A DNA stretch of 64,000 nucleotides, taken from NCBI GenBank assembly GCA_032622095.1, contig CP136065.1:219336151-219400150 (forward strand), read 5' to 3'. Both the position numbers and the translations under genes were made by a program. The notes beneath the pieces are model-generated. The model was not told the origin of the DNA, made no database searches, and saw only the letters and a program-made list of their open reading frames with translations. Source of the DNA: Siphonodentalium dalli. Lineage: Eukaryota; Mollusca; Scaphopoda; Gadilida; Siphonodentaliidae. Shown here piece by piece: positions 52,701-58,700 of the stretch. Position 1 is the stretch's first letter. Each line of letters opens with the position of its first letter.

Positions 52701-55700
52701 CCCCCCCCCCCCCCTCTTAATGATCATTTTACTTAGAATTTAACTATTCATTGGTATACTCCTATATTGAGAGTTTCTTAATAGCAACCACAAGCGCGCA
52801 AAGCGTGTTGGTGCTTATACCTTAGACGTAGGTGAATGATGACATCATATAATTTGTTCTATATTTTCTATTGCGATGAGCCAAATTCAGGTGGTGTGTA
52901 TGTTTTTTTGTGAAATTGACATGTGACTTCCAGTTAGCAACTCTCTGGAGATTGTAAAATTGCGAAATTGGCAGCGGACCATCGAGATAAAATGTCAACT
53001 TCACAACTTCCGAAGAATTCCCATGTGATTTAGGCATATTATTTTCATTTAGACCAATTTCCTTAGTTAGCTTAATGAAAACCAGAGAAGACGTCATTGC
53101 ACGGTTCATGATGTCAGTTATGTCATGTTGACTGAATCCAGAATCCAGACAAGATTGCACAATCCATGACAATACTCCACCGGGGCCATTGCATGCTGTT
53201 ACATAAATTATTCTTAGCATTATGTTGCCGATTAAAAGTCAATTAGGGGCACAGCGTGTGTGGTTGCTCCACTACATGTTGCCTATGATTCAAATTATTT
53301 TCCAAAAGTGGCAAGTGCATGGGGTAGTTTAAAGTCAATAAAAATATCGTTGTTGAAATTATTTCAAGGGGATCTTAAATTCATGGTCGAGCAACCACGA
53401 AAGCCACGAAAATTGGTCCACCACAAACAAAATTTACTTTTACAGTACTTTCACACCATTGTAGGGATGAACTTGATGATCTACAGCAACAAGTGGTAAG
53501 TGAAAGAGAGAAGTATCAGCAGTCAGCTCATGCGAAGAATGCGATGTCAGCTGTTCCATGCTTCAGTATCAACGATAAATTCGTACTAAATCGGGAAGAT
53601 GCCAGCTACACTCTCAGCTTAGAGCTACAAGTCCCTATAGATAACATTCTGCTACAGGTAAATGTTGGGTTTGCTCAAGAATAGTGGTTTCTCTTTGTGG
53701 AAGCACTTCCAGATTTAATTTTGTTTTATAAAGTTTGTATTGAGAACACATTTTTAGCACAACTTTACTTTTAAGTTTGAGCTATTGTTATTAGTGTGTC
53801 CAAAAATATATGAGAAACATCAGATATTACACATCCACATAACCACACGCACATGGATCTTTTCCGGACAGCTCAATGTTCCAAAGTAATGACATTTGCT
53901 ATCACAAAATCTTAGTTGTGGAAAGGAAAAAATTAAAGGAAAAATAATGTTTAGTCTTTGCATTTATAATTACTTTATGATTACTATGGTGATCACTTAT
54001 ATTTTAATGCCAATTCATCTTTTGTCATTGTTTGCCTCTGTCAGGCCTCAAAATATGGTGCTTTACATTTTCAGAATGATGTCCCCAGAGGGTGAATTTA
54101 ATGACGGGCAGGGCTAGCATCACCAAATTCATCCTCTGGGGGCCTCATTCTGCATGGTCTTATCTAGTATGGGAGAACTAGACTCATACTTAAGTTCCAA
54201 GATAGTGATGTGCACCCATTGGACCCCTCAATTATGCATTGTGTCGTCTATCAATTTGGGGATATAGTTAAACTAAACTAAGAAAAAAAAATCTTTCTAA
54301 AGAAGTTTGTATAGAAACTAAAAAACTTGTTAATTTTATAATAAAGATTATGACTTTTCAGAGAAGATGAGACCTAAACAGAATGAGGTCCCCAGAGGGT
54401 GAATTTAGTGTTGCAAGCCAGCGTCACTAAATAGACCCTCTGGGGACCTCATTCTGCAAATGTCCAGCACCATATTTTGAGACCTGGCCTCTGTAACAGC
54501 ACTTACTCCAATCTGCTACCTGAAAAACATATTTAACATCAACAAAGCAAGCCTGATTATAACGTATCTGTCATTTGCAGAATGAGGTCCCGAGAGGGTG
54601 AATTTAGTGTCGCTATTCTGCATAGTGGGCTAGCATCACTAAATTCACCCTCTGGGGAATTTATTCTGCTTAGGCTTCGTCTTCTCTGGAAAGTTTCTTT
54701 ATTATCAAATTTCTATAGAAACTAAGATTCTATTTATTTTTTAGTTTAGTTTCTCTATATATCCAAATTGGCAGATGACACATTGCATAATCGAGGTTCC
54801 CAATGGGTGTACACCACAATATTCATCATTTTGGAACTTCTACATGAGTCTATGCAGAATGAGGTCCCCAGAGGGTGAATTTGATGATGCTAGCCCAACA
54901 TGTGGGATAGCGTCAATAAATTCACCCTCTCGTGACCTCATTCTGCAAATGACAGACACCCTAAACTCAGACTTGCAACAAAGTTATGTGGATGCTTTTA
55001 ATCCTTCCATGATGGGAGCTTCCTGAAACTTTGCGAAAAACTTGTGTCAATGCATCTATACTAATAAAACTCAATTTTGTTTGTTTGTTCATTTGTTTGT
55101 TTGTCCGCTTATAGGCGACCAAACAGCTGGACCTTCATAGCTGAAAATTTGTACAATGGGGTAATTTGACTCGGTGAGCATCATTAGATAGGTCCCATCC
55201 CGTTCACCTCAGATGTCTTAAAAAGACCAGCTGAGATTCCGCACAGAAATTTAGTTGACATGTAGCGCACGTAAGCGAGCATAACACTCTTTATTCATAC
55301 CATATCAGGAATAGATCAATATTGAATGCTCTTTATCGTTAATCTACACAGAGACTGCACTCAACATCACACACCACCTCGAATAGCATAAGCTACCAGA
55401 ACGGTCTTTATCCATACCATATCAGAAATAGATTCAACAGTCAGTTTAATCTATTCATCTATGCAGCAGAAGGGGAGACCACCAATGTGGTGTGCAGAGA
55501 AGTTTTTGAAATTGTGTTAAAGTATGTCGAAACAATTTGTTTCCAATCTTCTTTACCCAAGCAACGCCGGGTATCCCAGCTAGTTCTCTTATATATGCGA
55601 GTCTCCCATAGGAGCCTTGCATATTTAAGACAATACATTTGTCTAACAATATTTACCTTGACCTTATAAGCCAATGCCTTCTCTTATATATTGGAGGCTC

Positions 55701-58700
55701 CTATGGGAGACTCACATATAGAAGAGAATGCACTGGCACAGGATCTTTAATGCTGCTTGCCCAGCGCACCTCTTGCCATGATAGAGTTAACCCTTTACCC
55801 AACAAACCGGCCAAAAACGCCCAAATAAAGCTTCAACAGCCTAAAATATCTTCGGTCTGTCTCAATAACACCATACAAATATGGATATCATCGGAACCGG
55901 TTCATTGACCACATTGGGATGGTTACAGTTATGCCCTGTGCCAATGCATTCTCTTATATATGCGAGTCGACCATAGGTCGCCTCGCATATATAAGAGAAT
56001 GCATTGGCCTAAAAACAAAAACATTTTTTCTTACATTCTTTAACAATTTTAGAATTTTTTCTTACATTTTTTAACAATTTTTATAATATTTTTCTACATT
56101 CTTTGACAATTTTATCATTTTTAATATGTGTTAAGCCAATGCATTCTCTTATATATGATAGGTCGCCTCGCATATATAAGAGAATGCATTGGCACAGGGC
56201 CGTTCTGTTGGGTAAAGGGTTAATCATTTTATCTTCTACTTTCAGAGTGATGTCCCTGTGGATTTACTTGATGTGGAGAAAAATTCAGCTGTCGTTAGCT
56301 ATAGTGCATGTAATCCTGAGGTGAGCCTATGAGTGCCAGGGGCCAATCTCATCGGCCCTAAACCTACAAAATAAGTCTGTTAAAGAATATAAGAATAAAT
56401 TATTAAAATTGTAAAAAATTTAAAAAAAAAAAAAAATTGTTAGGCCAATGCATTCTCTTATATATGCGAGGCGACCTATGGTCGACTCGCATATATAAGA
56501 GAATGCATTGGCACAGGGTATATGGGTTGATAAAAAAATCGACCTGGCACTCAAAGGGTTAAAGCATTAAAAAATCTTTCTTGCTTGAACTTTTATTCAG
56601 ATTTGTACATATAGGGCATCCTGCACACATTAATGAAAAAGCCAGTGGATCTGGCTGAGGATGCAGTGGAATATCCTACCAAGGACCCCTTCTTCTCAGA
56701 TATCAACAAGCTGAAACATAAAGTTTTCAGGATGATACCTTCAGCAATAATTAGTGAAATTAAACAGTATAGTATGCAAGCTTATTGGTTAGGGGCACAG
56801 GTCAAGTTTAAATATGGGTGAGGTCTGCTCATTTTTACCAGATTTTTATACCCCCTTTTTTTTTTAAAGGGGGGTATACTGTTTTGCACCTGTCCGTCTA
56901 GCATGCATCCGTGCGTGCGTGCATTCATCCATGCATCCGTATGTCCGTCCGATGTCTTTTCATCTCATAACTTGAACAGTAGTAGTGCTCGGATCTTTGT
57001 CCTTGTTAACTTATAATTTGCCGATTATTTTTGTTTCCGGTTGATAACTTTAGTTATAGTTATCATGTTATATTCAAATGTGGTATATAGATTGCTCACA
57101 TGAAAATCATGTCAAGTTCAAATTTGGGTTTGGTCCACCCATCTTTACCAGAGTTATGGCCCATGTCGACTTTACCAATTATAGATTTAGAATTTACTGA
57201 TTATTCTGGTGTCTAGTCAAACTAGGTATTTTACAACCTTATCTATTTGGGGGATGTGTGGCCTAGCGTCCTTTTATTTTTTTTAATGTTTTTGCAAGTC
57301 AAGAAGGGCGTTGATGCAAAATCATTTTTACAAATTTGCTTATGTGATGAAGATAAATTGTGAACTATTTTATCTCTGTCTTTAGGATGGCAATTTCCTG
57401 TTGGCCACGTACAGATGCCAAGCCAACACCACTAGGTTAGAGTTGAAGATACGGTCTATAGAGGGACAGTATGGAACTCTACAGGCTTACATCACTCCCC
57501 GAATACAGCCCAAAACCTGTCAAGTTAAACAGTATCCTATCAAACCACTATCCTTGCATCAACGGACACATATATTTGATGACAAAAGGTATTTATAACA
57601 TTAAGAAAAATCTGTCTTAAGTTCTATTATATGTGTGTTTTCTTGTCCTTAAAGCCACGGCTAGTAACATCTGTTAAAACCGCCATAAACAGAAAGAATA
57701 TTAAAATATAGACAGACATTGTTCTTATACCAAACATACATATCACGTAAATAGTTTGTTTTATTGTCAAGTTTGTATGCTGTTTTTATTTAAAACAAAA
57801 GCCAAATTATTTTACACTAGCTGATGTGCCCGACTTCGTCTGGGCTATTTAGGGAACAACATTGAAAAGTATAAGGAGAAAGAAAAAAACTATTGTTCGA
57901 TCGGTCCAGAAACATGCCTTTTGAGTCGGATCGGTCGAGGTCCAGAAACATGCCTATATGAGCGAGGTCAAGGACACGGTCGCACGTGAAACTTGACCCG
58001 CCCATATTGTTCCCGGGATCAATGTAGGCCTACATATGAAATTTGAGTCAGATGGGTCGAGCAGTTTTTGAGTCTATAACACACATACAACCATACATAT
58101 ATACAGACAGAAGTTCCAAAAGATATAATAGATTACAGCAAGTAAAGAGTGTGCGGTAAGCAAAACACTCAAACAAAATATCACTTCTTTAATCCTTTTA
58201 TGGCTGGAGGTGCGCTGGTGCAACATTAAAGGTCCTGTGCCAGTGCATTCTCTTATATATGTATTGTAGAAATAGCCAGGTGCCCTGAATACATCTTTGA
58301 GCCTTTCATGACTGGAGTTGCGCTGATGCAGCATTAAATATCCTGTATCAGTACATTATCTTATATATGCGAGTCTCTCATAGGGAACCTCGCATATATA
58401 AGAGAATGCACTGGCTTACTGGTCAAGGTAAATATTGTTAGGCCAATGTATTCTCTTATATATGCGAGGCTCCCTATATTCTCTTATATATGCAAGGTTC
58501 CCTATGGGAGACTCACATACATTAGGGAATGCATTGGCACAGGGTTTTCGCAAAAAAATTAGAAAGCTCCAGATATGAAAGGGTTTAAGGAAAATCGTAC
58601 CTAAATCCAGTCATACATTGTGCTATCTAATCCAGTCATACATTGTGCTATCTAATCCAGTCATACATTGTGCTATCTCCTATTATTCAACTTATGTGCC

